From: CAYRIF01 sp964424205
GTDB taxonomy: Bacteria > Bacteroidota > Bacteroidia > Cytophagales > Cyclobacteriaceae
Assembly: GCA_964424205.1 (NCBI GenBank)
Contig: CAYRIF010000163.1
Span: forward strand, 1 to 8,498
Reading direction: 5' to 3'
DNA length: 8,498 nucleotides
This document shows, one piece after another, positions 1 to 7,617 of this stretch. The first letter of the stretch is position 1. Each line of letters opens with the position of its first letter. The notes under the pieces are model-generated. The model made no database searches, had not been told where the DNA came from, and saw only the letters and a list, made by a program, of their open reading frames with translations. A program made the translations under genes and the position numbers.

Positions 1-660
1 CCTGCCATTGGTTGTAATAAGCATGTCTTCCTTAAAATCATGAAGTAACCTAATCAAGGTCTCTGTTGCTGTACCAACGAAATTTGCGAGGTCTTCTCTG
101 GTAAGGTTGAGTATAATTGGATCACCTTCATTGCCATCTACACTATAAGTTTCTTTCAATAATAGAAGTACAATGGCAAGGCGTTCCCTCACTGGTTTTT
201 GTGCCATATTAGTGATGATATCTGTCATTATTCCCAATTGGTGACAAACTTCCTTAAAAAGTCGTTTGTTTAGTGTCGGGGTTCTAAAAAGGATTTCCAT
301 AAACATAGATTTGGGGATAAAGCAAATCTGTGCATCCTCAATTGTTTCCCCTGCCACGTGATATTTTTCGTCACTAATCATTGATTTGTAACCCAGTAAA
401 TTACCTTCTCTAGCGAGGTAAATTATTTGCTCTTTCCCATCATCTCCAACTTTATAAACTTTCACCTTTCCGTGGTTAATACAGTAAACCCCTAGTGGAT
501 AGGTATGTTGGTGAAATAATACTTGCCCTTTTTTGTAAAACGAACAAGATTTTGCTTCATAAATATTATTGATTTCATCATCATTTAACTCATCGAACAT
601 TGAGTTTTTCAAATGTTTGCAATCTTTACAGCTAAAATTTGATAGGAGTTTCTTTTTCAT
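1..660 (-). CDS. Crp/Fnr-family transcriptional regulator (3' end cut by window edge)
   Basis: Reading from an ATG at 660 gives 220 residues with no stop before the window edge, so the last residues are missing. The N-terminal half is a cyclic-nucleotide-binding-like beta-barrel (about residues 25-120), followed by a long dimerisation helix (about 122-150). A winged helix-turn-helix follows, with LTREDLANFVGTATETLIRLL at about 186-206 given here only as a location: recognition-helix residues E200 and R204 match E209 and R213 of E. coli FNR. C11 and C14 (CKDC) match FNR C20 and C23, and C113 (QICFIP) matches FNR C122. The residue matching FNR C29 is Ser20. Further cysteines are C39 and C60. 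The protein could therefore sense oxygen or redox through an altered Fe-S site, or be a Crp-like protein with chance cysteines. It lies 58 nt downstream of the small membrane-protein gene, possibly in the same transcript. Family assignment is firm; signal and targets are unknown. Confidence 0.93.
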   Translation of the reverse strand, partial: MKKKLLSNFSCKDCKHLKNSMFDELNDDEINNIYEAKSCSFYKKGQVLFHQHTYPLGVYCINHGKVKVYKVGDDGKEQIIYLAREGNLLGYKSMISDEKYHVAGETIEDAQICFIPKSMFMEILFRTPTLNKRLFKEVCHQLGIMTDIITNMAQKPVRERLAIVLLLLKETYSVDGNEGDPIILNLTREDLANFVGTATETLIRLLHDFKEDMLITTNGR

Positions 661-718
661 AATTTTACTAACTGTAATGATAATAAAATTCTTGAGAAAA
701 TATGAAATTTTTCGGGAG

Positions 719-1207
719 TCAGCTTATTTTTTCAAAAGTGTTGTTAAAAAAAGCCATCAGTATTTCGGTTTGCTCATGTCCAATTTTTTGTCCAACCTGT
801 GCGGCAATAAATATTAAAACAAACAGGAACACCGCCCCGCCACTGTACCAGAAAGCATTGGTTGGGATATCCAATGACCAGTTAGATAAACCAATCATAA
901 GGCTAAATAATGCCAGTACGCCCACCAGAATATACATAAAAATAAACATCGTCCAGACCGTTGACTTGGGACCAACATGACCTCTAACGAGTATTGTTCC
1001 CTCATAATCATCTACTGAAAGGTGTAGTTCGGGTGACCAGAAGTGCTGGTCCTTTTGGCGTATCTTAAAAATCATATGGTGTTGTACAATTGTGCCAAGC
1101 ACAGTTTTATTATCTTCATCAAACGTCTTTTTGAACGTAGCTATTGTTTCTTCAACAGATTTAGGGGATTCACGCCGAATCCTTGGTCGAACACGAAATG
1201 TGGCCAT
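719..1207 (-). CDS. Small two-TM membrane protein of unknown function
   Basis: The product is 162 residues and I cannot give it a named family. A basic N-terminus (RVRPRIRR, residues 5-12) leads into a soluble domain of about 80 residues containing HFWSPELHL (55-63) and GHVGPKSTVWTMF (76-88). Two hydrophobic segments follow at about 84-106 and 119-140, then a short charged tail. It resembles uncharacterised proteins seen in Bacteroidota, an impression from memory that was not searched. The ATG at 1207 is the only reasonable start, and no Shine-Dalgarno is visible. The gene is 89 nt downstream of the CDP-alcohol transferase gene and 58 nt upstream of the Crp/Fnr gene, all on the same strand. 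No catalytic motif is visible. It is probably a real gene: composition is protein-like, TM segments are clear and the frame is clean. Confidence 0.8.
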   Translation of the reverse strand: MATFRVRPRIRRESPKSVEETIATFKKTFDEDNKTVLGTIVQHHMIFKIRQKDQHFWSPELHLSVDDYEGTILVRGHVGPKSTVWTMFIFMYILVGVLALFSLMIGLSNWSLDIPTNAFWYSGGAVFLFVLIFIAAQVGQKIGHEQTEILMAFFNNTFEKIS

Positions 1208-1296
1208 GTATTTAATCTTTTGTATGTCGGAAGGTAATTAATTTTGTTACAAGTACAAAAAATGAATATAATAACCTATCCTATAACTAGTTTTGT

Positions 1297-1977
1297 TCAA
1301 TGGTTCTTGATTTGAAAAATAAATGACTTAGCAAAAGATAGGGTTATTGCAATTGTCGCTACAATTAATAATGGAACGTAATACGGATCTGGCAATGCAA
1401 ATGGTGTCAATATAGCTCCCATAACCACTACGGCTATTGTTTTTCTCAAATACGAAACCGATTCATCCAACACATCTTGCCATACTAAGTAACAAATGAG
1501 CACATAAATATAACGCAACATCCCCACGTATAAAATCCACCCCCCTACATAGTCTAACGAATATATTACTAAAGAAAACAGTAGGACGAAAAATGCATCT
1601 GATTCCCCATCTAACGTGGCACCAAAATTACTTGCTGTTTTAAACTTTCGTGCCAAAAAACCATCCAGCCCATCCAACAACAGCGCAAATACCGCTACAG
1701 AAGCAATGGTAATATTATTATAGCTACTATAAAAAATACCGATTGCTAATAAGACACTTAATCTAAAAATAGTGACCCAGTTTGCATAACCTCCAAAAGG
1801 TTTTATACGAATAAAAATGACTTTGTTTTTCAATATAAAATACAAAAAAGAAGCGCCAGAAAATATGACAATAGGAAAAATATACTCAAAAAACAAACAC
1901 AAGAAAAACCCTATGCTTACAAGAATTGCGTGAATAATATCCCAATTGTCAAAAATATGATTTTTCTTTTCTCTCAT
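1297..1977 (-). CDS. CDP-alcohol phosphatidyltransferase family membrane enzyme
   Basis: The product is 226 residues and mostly hydrophobic, with about six to eight membrane segments. The complete family signature DxxDGxxAR(x8)GxxxDxxxD is present: D102, D105, G106, A109, R110, G119, D123 and D127. An NWVTIFR stretch (66-72) precedes it, as is usual in this family. These enzymes displace CMP from a CDP-alcohol (usually CDP-diacylglycerol) with an alcohol such as glycerol-3-phosphate, inositol or serine, in or at the inner membrane. The acceptor cannot be deduced from the sequence. Its start codon overlaps the stop of the upstream sulfatase-like gene by one base (TAATG), so translation is probably coupled. 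It is the last gene of the fhs/LtaS-like group. The likely role is making a phospholipid used by the two upstream LtaS-like enzymes; that role is inferred from context. All catalytic residues are intact. Confidence 0.92.
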   Translation of the reverse strand: MREKKNHIFDNWDIIHAILVSIGFFLCLFFEYIFPIVIFSGASFLYFILKNKVIFIRIKPFGGYANWVTIFRLSVLLAIGIFYSSYNNITIASVAVFALLLDGLDGFLARKFKTASNFGATLDGESDAFFVLLFSLVIYSLDYVGGWILYVGMLRYIYVLICYLVWQDVLDESVSYLRKTIAVVVMGAILTPFALPDPYYVPLLIVATIAITLSFAKSFIFQIKNH

Positions 1978-3713
1978 TAGTTAAAGTCTAACCCTTCAGG
2001 AAAGTAAGTGGGTAAATTTGTTGAATCCGCACCGTAATTTCTAACTAACTCTCTCAAAAACATAGAATAAAAACCTTCATGTCTCATTTCTTGTAAAGCG
2101 TTTGGCATTAAGCCCTCAGAAAATCCATAATTAGAAAAACCCCGTACAAAATTCCTATTCTTAGCAATAATATGAATGGGGGTTTTAAAATCCATTGTCT
2201 CAAATGCTGGCGGTTGATGATCTCCTATAATAATAAACAAATCGGTATCTTTTCCTTTTTTTATGATAAAATCTATAACATTGTCCAACTGATACTTAAT
2301 AGCCTTTCTGTAATTTTCAATCTTGGGAACCTCAAAAAACCTAGCATGTTTGTCCTTTCCCCGTTCACTATTCCATTCTTTCCAATTATCCTTTATTTCA
2401 TAAGGTGCAGCAAAAGGGGTATGCGAGTTTTTACTTAAAGAAAAAAGAACAAAAGGTTCATTGCCTTTTTTAGCAATAATCTCATGTGCTTTGTTCAAAG
2501 AATACTGATCAGGTGGGGAAGGACCAAACCCATACTTGATACCCTTGTATTTTACATCATACAGTCGAATCCACTCGTCCACTGCATAAAATGACGTGTA
2601 CAAATCCCAAGGAATTCCAAAATTCTCTGGTACAACAATCGGATTTAGCCTATAATTAGCATACCCTTGTTGCTTTAAATTTCTGAACAAATGACTGTAC
2701 TTTTGAAATTTTTTGTTGGCTACAAGCGTATTGTAGAGACCACGATTATCAACTTTATACCCTAGCATTACCGTGGTATAGCTTAACCAAGAACCACCAC
2801 CAGTAATGGGCGCCTTACTTAATATTGAACTAGATTTCCATCCATCAACGGCTAACTGTGTTTCATACCCTTTCAACCACGTTTTATAGCTAGACGATAG
2901 TTGTGGATTATTCAAATTGATACTGCCATAAGATTCTATAAACAGGAAGTAAATATTTGGCCTTTCTTCTAGTGCAATACTCAAAGATTTATTTATCTCA
3001 GGTATTTTATTAAACTCAATTTTTTCAACATCAGCTTTTAGCTTGATAGACGCCCGTATGTTTTGGAAAATATTTACGGTAAGCAACTGCGCAGTAATCA
3101 CAGGCATTTGTTTTCCGCGAAATCTGGCTAGACTAATAAAGCATAACAGCAATATACTAAAGCCAATCAACTTGGATACTTTCCCAAAAACAAGCGTGTC
3201 TATTTTTTTAAAAGTAGCATTAACAAGCCATAATAGAAATAGAAAAACCGCTACACCTAATAAAACAAAGCATGCTATTCTAAACGAAAAAGAGGTGCTC
3301 AAAATTCTGAACCCATTTTCCAACATTGGAAAATCGTTATAAAATATTGCCGGTGTCTGGTAGATAGACTGAAAAAATGCACTATAAATCTGGTAAATCA
3401 ATAGCAATACAAAAAGAATTATTCCAAAGTACTTAACGCCTCTTTTCAAAGCGATACTACTTACAAAATAATGCAAAACAAATAGTAAAACCAGGTCGGT
3501 ACTAACCCTGAAAATATCGAAGTTATATCGAATAAAAATGAATTTAAGTTTATCAAAAAGTAGTTCAGAAAAAAATCCCTTGTACGGAAAAAAATCACTC
3601 TTCCCCAAGGAGAACAAATACCAAGGCAAAAATAACAGCGCATTTAAAAGGAAAAACATAAGCCAAAATATGACTTCCTCTTTTGTTATATATATTTTAC
3701 TTTTAGCGTTCAT
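1977..3713 (-). CDS. LtaS/sulfatase-like membrane phosphotransferase, paralog B
   Basis: The product is 578 residues. About five membrane segments occupy roughly residues 13-195, and a large extracytoplasmic domain follows, the same layout as lipoteichoic acid synthase LtaS. The catalytic domain has alkaline-phosphatase-superfamily motifs: FIESYG (258-263, metal ligand E260), TGGGS (304-308), KNSHTPF (428-434) and GDHQPP (497-502, D498 and H499). These match LtaS E255, T300, D475 and H476, with Ser308 the probable nucleophile. The Cys/Ser-x-Pro-x-Arg sulfatase signature is absent, so true sulfatase activity is unlikely despite the usual family label. Family members transfer phosphoglycerol or phosphoethanolamine from a phospholipid to a glycan or lipid acceptor. 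The start overlaps the stop of paralog A by 4 nt (ATGA), and the stop overlaps the next start by 1 nt. Substrate and acceptor are unknown. Confidence 0.9.
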   Translation of the reverse strand: MNAKSKIYITKEEVIFWLMFFLLNALLFLPWYLFSLGKSDFFPYKGFFSELLFDKLKFIFIRYNFDIFRVSTDLVLLFVLHYFVSSIALKRGVKYFGIILFVLLLIYQIYSAFFQSIYQTPAIFYNDFPMLENGFRILSTSFSFRIACFVLLGVAVFLFLLWLVNATFKKIDTLVFGKVSKLIGFSILLLCFISLARFRGKQMPVITAQLLTVNIFQNIRASIKLKADVEKIEFNKIPEINKSLSIALEERPNIYFLFIESYGSINLNNPQLSSSYKTWLKGYETQLAVDGWKSSSILSKAPITGGGSWLSYTTVMLGYKVDNRGLYNTLVANKKFQKYSHLFRNLKQQGYANYRLNPIVVPENFGIPWDLYTSFYAVDEWIRLYDVKYKGIKYGFGPSPPDQYSLNKAHEIIAKKGNEPFVLFSLSKNSHTPFAAPYEIKDNWKEWNSERGKDKHARFFEVPKIENYRKAIKYQLDNVIDFIIKKGKDTDLFIIIGDHQPPAFETMDFKTPIHIIAKNRNFVRGFSNYGFSEGLMPNALQEMRHEGFYSMFLRELVRNYGADSTNLPTYFPEGLDFN

Positions 3714-5428
3714 TCCTTCAAAAATCCATTCGGCAAATATACCGGAAGGTTTAATGAATCCTTTCCATAATGACGGACAAATTCCCTCATCATTAAAGAA
3801 TACAATCCTTCGTGCTTAAAAATATTATTCCCTTCTCTTACCTTCATGCCAGAAGTAAACCCCTCGGCAACAAAACTTGCCACGAAACTCGAGTCCTTAG
3901 AAATAATGTGTACTAGCGTCTCAAAGCCATCCAGCTTCCCAGTCAATAAGGGTGGTTGATGGTCACCAATAAGAATAAATAAATCATCATCCCCCGCTTT
4001 TATAATAAAATCGGTCAAGTAGTCAAATTGGTATTTGATTGCTTTTGCATAGTTTTCAATAGTAGGTTTTTGAAAAAATTTAGATTCAGCAGTTACATTT
4101 CTACCATCATTTGTTTTTCCTAGCTCCCGCCAATCACGCACCAATTCGGTAGGAGAATCAAAGGGATTATGTGTGTTTAAATTAATAAAAAACAAGGCAA
4201 AAGGTGCTGGTTTTGAGCGCATGTATTCATTGGCAAAATTCAATGAATACTGATCATCAGGCGCTGGTCCCCAGCCATATACTTTCCCGTGGTAATTTAT
4301 GTCTTTTCTATGAATCCATGCATCAAACCCATACATTCGGCTATAATCATCATACGGAATATCGCCGCGATGATCCGGTAAAACAGATAAGCGATATGTT
4401 GTATAATCAGCGGCTTGTAAATTCTGAAAAAAACCTGAAAATTTTATACCCTTGTTATCAACTAAATAGCGATAGGTTGCTTGTTCATCAATCTTTGTGC
4501 CCAGCATAAAACTAGTATATGCCAACCATGACCTACCTCCAGTAACCGGCGAAATACTAAATGCCGATGCGGTATGCCAACCTTTCTTAGACAAACGCGC
4601 TTCCTTTAAAGCCATCTGCTCCAAATAATCACCACTTAATTGCTCATTGTCATATACAATTTTTCCATAAGATTCTATAAATAGCAAAAAGACATTAGGC
4701 TTCTTTTTCAAAGTATGCGTACTATAATCGTAAACTCTTCTGAATTCTTCAAAATCAAAATTTTGGATATCATTTTGTACTATTAGAGATCTTTTAACAT
4801 TATCAAAAATCAAATAGCTAATCAAAGGGAAGCTAAGCCGTTGGTCAGTAAGTCGTGTCGCAAAATTGATGGTAGACAAAGTACATATCAATAAAATAAT
4901 TATTACAACAGTTTTAGAAATCTTCCCAAACACCACCTTTCTCATCACTGCTACAAAATGCTTAAACAAAAGAAATAGTAAAAAAATAAATACCAATAAA
5001 CCGATGATAGTAAATGTCAATTTAAAAAGACCAAGCGCTTCCATAATAATTGGAAATCCATCAGAAATTAAAAAATAGTCGCTATAAAAAAGTGGATCAA
5101 TGTGATACAATAAAACTAGCGCTCCATCATAAAACTGATAAAGCAGTAACCCTAAATAAAAGACAAAAAAGAGTACTCCCCAGAGGTTAGAAGTTAGCTT
5201 TTTTCGAAGTAAATAAATAGCAAAAACCAATAACAAAAAGTCAGAACTAAGTCGAAAAACATCGTTATTTGATCTTCTAAAAAATAGCTCCCATTTATCA
5301 GAAAATGTTTCTGCGATTGAAAAATCAGGAAAAAACAATGCGTTAGTATCCATTAAATACTTTGGCAGAAACAGGAGGAGGTTAAACAGTATAAAATAGC
5401 TCCAAAATTTACCTTGACTATTCGACAT
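3710..5428 (-). CDS. LtaS/sulfatase-like membrane phosphotransferase, paralog A
   Basis: The product is 572 residues and is clearly homologous along its whole length to the next gene (paralog B). It has about five TM segments (roughly 8-26, 58-78, 82-107, 133-160 and 173-190) and then an extracytoplasmic catalytic domain. Key motifs are FIESYG (250-255, E252), TGGRS (296-300, probable nucleophile Ser300), NLNTHNPF (416-423) and GDHQPP (488-493, D489 and H490). The Glu-to-Ser spacing of 48 residues is identical in both paralogs and close to the 45 between E255 and T300 of LtaS. The start lies 3 nt after the fhs stop, and the stop overlaps paralog B by 4 nt. The pair probably acts on the periplasmic face, transferring a phosphorylated alcohol to a surface glycan or lipid. 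The paralogs differ at many positions outside the motifs, so they may have different acceptors or successive steps; this is inference. Confidence 0.9.
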   Translation of the reverse strand: MSNSQGKFWSYFILFNLLLFLPKYLMDTNALFFPDFSIAETFSDKWELFFRRSNNDVFRLSSDFLLLVFAIYLLRKKLTSNLWGVLFFVFYLGLLLYQFYDGALVLLYHIDPLFYSDYFLISDGFPIIMEALGLFKLTFTIIGLLVFIFLLFLLFKHFVAVMRKVVFGKISKTVVIIILLICTLSTINFATRLTDQRLSFPLISYLIFDNVKRSLIVQNDIQNFDFEEFRRVYDYSTHTLKKKPNVFLLFIESYGKIVYDNEQLSGDYLEQMALKEARLSKKGWHTASAFSISPVTGGRSWLAYTSFMLGTKIDEQATYRYLVDNKGIKFSGFFQNLQAADYTTYRLSVLPDHRGDIPYDDYSRMYGFDAWIHRKDINYHGKVYGWGPAPDDQYSLNFANEYMRSKPAPFALFFINLNTHNPFDSPTELVRDWRELGKTNDGRNVTAESKFFQKPTIENYAKAIKYQFDYLTDFIIKAGDDDLFILIGDHQPPLLTGKLDGFETLVHIISKDSSFVASFVAEGFTSGMKVREGNNIFKHEGLYSLMMREFVRHYGKDSLNLPVYLPNGFLKE

Positions 5429-5431
5429 CTT

Positions 5432-7099
5432 CTAAAACAGTCCAGTAATATTGCCTTCATTGTCAATGTCAATTTTCTCTGCTGCGGGTGTAGCCGGCAA
5501 ACCAGGCATTCGCATAATATCTCCAGTAATGGGTATCAAAAATCCTGCTCCTGCCGCAATCTCAATCTCACGAACAGTCACCAAAAAATCCTTCGGTCTT
5601 CCTAATAGCTTAGGGTTATCAGAAAGTGACTTTTGTGTTTTTGCAATACAAACAGGAAGATTTTCTAGGCCAAGGTTTGCTATCCTACGTAAATCTCTCC
5701 TTGCCTGGGGCGTATAATCAACCGCTTTGGCGCCGTATATTTTTGATGCTACTGCATTTATTTTCTCCTTTACCAGTGCATCCCAATCATAAACTGGCGT
5801 AAACTTATGCTCGCAGGAATCTGCCGCCTTGGCTACTGCCTGTGCCAAATCTTCGGCTCCATCCCCTCCATTTCCCCAAACATCAGCTTCTACCGCAATA
5901 GCCCCAAGCGCAGCACATTTTTCTTTAACAATGGCTATCTCCTCATCCGTATCTGCCACAAATTTATTAATAGCGACAATATAAGGAACATTAAAAGTCT
6001 TTATATTTTCAAGGTGTTTTTCCAAGTTTACCAGACCTGCTTTAAGTGCCGCTACACTTGATCCATTAAAACCGTTATTCTCTCCGCCATGATGTTTAAG
6101 CGCTCGGATAGTAGCTACCAAAACAATAGCACTCGGACTCAGTCCAGCACTTACACACTTGATATCTAAGAATTTTTCTGCTCCTAAATCTGCTCCAAAA
6201 CCTGCCTCTGTCACCACATAATCTGCTAGAGAAAGTCCCATTCTTGTAGCAATAACCGAATTGGTTCCTTGGGCAATATTGGCAAACGGACCACCATGTA
6301 GAATCACAGGATTTTTTTCAATCGTTTGCACCAGATTAGGCTTAATCGCATCCTTCAACAATGCCGTCATGGCACCATGTGCATTCAAATCGCGTGCATA
6401 AATAGGTTTTTTGTCAAAAGTAAAACCAACGAAAATATTCCCTAATCTTCTTTTTAGATCTATCAAATCATCACTCAAGCAAAAAATTGCCATGATTTCA
6501 GACGCAGCGGTAATATCAAAACCCGTCTCTCGAGGCACACCAGAGGTTGTACCTCCCAAACCAATCACCACATCACGGAGTGCTCGGTCATTCATATCCA
6601 TCACCCGCTTCCAAGTTACTGTTCGTGCATCAATATGTAGCGACCGTGTTTTACTTTGTAAATTGTTGTCTATCAAAGCAGCCAATAAATTATGCGCTTT
6701 TTCGATGGCAGAAAAATCTCCAGTAAAATGAAGGTTGATATCTTCCATCGGCAATACCTGGGAAAATCCACCACCAGTAGCACCACCTTTTATCCCAAAA
6801 ACAGGTCCTAGAGATGGCTCACGTAAAACGGCAATCGTTTGTTTCCCAATCCTATTCATACCTTGGGTTAGACCAATAGAAACAGTGGTTTTCCCCTCTC
6901 CTGCTGGTGTTGGAGAAACCGCAGTGACCAATATTAATTTGCTTTTCTCTAGCTTCTTCTTATCTATAAATTTTAAAGGGAGCTTGGCTTTATACTTTCC
7001 ATAAAACTCTAGATCATCCTCAGCGATATTTAGTTGTGCTGCAATTTCTTTGATAGGAGCTAGCGTGATTGATTGGGCAATTTCTATGTCTGTTTTCAT
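5432..7099 (-). CDS. fhs: Formate-tetrahydrofolate ligase
   Basis: The enzyme joins formate to tetrahydrofolate using ATP, giving 10-formyl-THF for purine synthesis and one-carbon metabolism in the cytoplasm. The product is 555 residues, the usual length for the bacterial monofunctional enzyme. Diagnostic parts are the P-loop TPAGEGKTT (64-72), the segment LREPSLGPVFGIKGGATGGG (92-111, close to family signature 1), and VATIRALKHHGG (328-339, family signature 2). All appear intact and no frameshift is seen. The ATG at 7099 fits the usual N-terminus. Only 26 nt separate it from the M48 gene, and I see no good TAnnTTTG box directly upstream, so it may be transcribed from further upstream. Its stop is 3 nt from the first LtaS-like gene, so the housekeeping gene leads into the envelope genes. 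Base composition is slightly less A+T-rich than in its neighbours. Confidence 0.98.
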   Translation of the reverse strand: MKTDIEIAQSITLAPIKEIAAQLNIAEDDLEFYGKYKAKLPLKFIDKKKLEKSKLILVTAVSPTPAGEGKTTVSIGLTQGMNRIGKQTIAVLREPSLGPVFGIKGGATGGGFSQVLPMEDINLHFTGDFSAIEKAHNLLAALIDNNLQSKTRSLHIDARTVTWKRVMDMNDRALRDVVIGLGGTTSGVPRETGFDITAASEIMAIFCLSDDLIDLKRRLGNIFVGFTFDKKPIYARDLNAHGAMTALLKDAIKPNLVQTIEKNPVILHGGPFANIAQGTNSVIATRMGLSLADYVVTEAGFGADLGAEKFLDIKCVSAGLSPSAIVLVATIRALKHHGGENNGFNGSSVAALKAGLVNLEKHLENIKTFNVPYIVAINKFVADTDEEIAIVKEKCAALGAIAVEADVWGNGGDGAEDLAQAVAKAADSCEHKFTPVYDWDALVKEKINAVASKIYGAKAVDYTPQARRDLRRIANLGLENLPVCIAKTQKSLSDNPKLLGRPKDFLVTVREIEIAAGAGFLIPITGDIMRMPGLPATPAAEKIDIDNEGNITGLF

Positions 7100-7125
7100 T
7101 GAATGTTGTTTGTAATTGGCAACTA

Positions 7126-7602
7126 TTAATAGCCTTGTTTATGGTAGTCTTCAATTCCTTTTATTCGCTTAGCCAGATGAGGATGAGTTAAAAAAATTTC
7201 ACTAAACCAAACCCAAAACCCCTGCTCATTCTTTGAATCTGTAATAAACTGATCAATACTTATTTTTGAATATATTTCTTTTCCAATGGCAAGAATTAGG
7301 ATCCCCTCAACCGCCCCACGATTTGAAAAATGATATCCTATTCTATCACAGGTATATTCACAACCTCTTGAATAAGCCTGTTTGAGGAAAGGAACCAAAT
7401 TAGAGGGAAACAACCATAAGTCTTTTGTTAAATGCTTTCTTTTAATATGGCCTAGTTCATGACCAATCACAAATATTAAAATTGCAAAATCACCTTTTAA
7501 AGAAGTTTCTATAACCTCAGAATAAAGCATTAAATAATTTGCTCTTGCAAACCTCATAACGAAAGCATTAAAGCGTCCACCTGTAATAAATATCTCTGGC
7601 AT
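7126..7602 (-). CDS. Catalytic half of M48-family zinc metalloprotease
   Basis: The product from the first ATG after the TAA is 158 residues. It contains zinc motif HELGH (48-52, catalytic E49), the third-ligand motif with E82 and D86 (RGCEYTCD, 79-86), and HPHLAKRI (140-147), which marks the end of M48 catalytic domains. FNAF (11-14) is the usual upstream motif. If translation re-initiates at this ATG, 16 nt after the TAA, the product would be a soluble cytoplasmic protein without the TM anchor of the full protein. The purine-rich AAGAAA just before the ATG is only a weak ribosome-binding candidate. The stop is 26 nt before fhs. The family call is firm; whether this piece is made on its own is unknown. 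Confidence 0.7.
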   Translation of the reverse strand: MPEIFITGGRFNAFVMRFARANYLMLYSEVIETSLKGDFAILIFVIGHELGHIKRKHLTKDLWLFPSNLVPFLKQAYSRGCEYTCDRIGYHFSNRGAVEGILILAIGKEIYSKISIDQFITDSKNEQGFWVWFSEIFLTHPHLAKRIKGIEDYHKQGY

Positions 7603-7617
7603 TTTCTTGAGTTTAAG

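Noticed and set aside
661..718. FNR-type box (TTGAT-N4-ATCAA) or -7 box upstream of the Crp/Fnr gene
   Set aside because: Only partial matches were found; no symmetric site and no good TAnnTTTG box are present in the 58-nt gap.
1242..1260. TTTTGT and ACAAAA arms as a terminator after the CDP-alcohol transferase gene
   Set aside because: The stem is only 6 bp with a single G-C pair and a 7-nt loop; it is too weak to call in such A+T-rich DNA.
3538..3819. Plus-strand open frames within the LtaS-like and fhs genes, including this one
   Set aside because: They lie antisense to well-supported genes, show no recognisable motifs and have no upstream signals.
1977..5428. Reading the two paralogs as true sulfatases
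   Set aside because: Neither has the Cys/Ser-x-Pro-x-Arg formylglycine signature; the five-TM layout and the Glu, Ser, GDH motif set fit LtaS-type phosphotransferases better.
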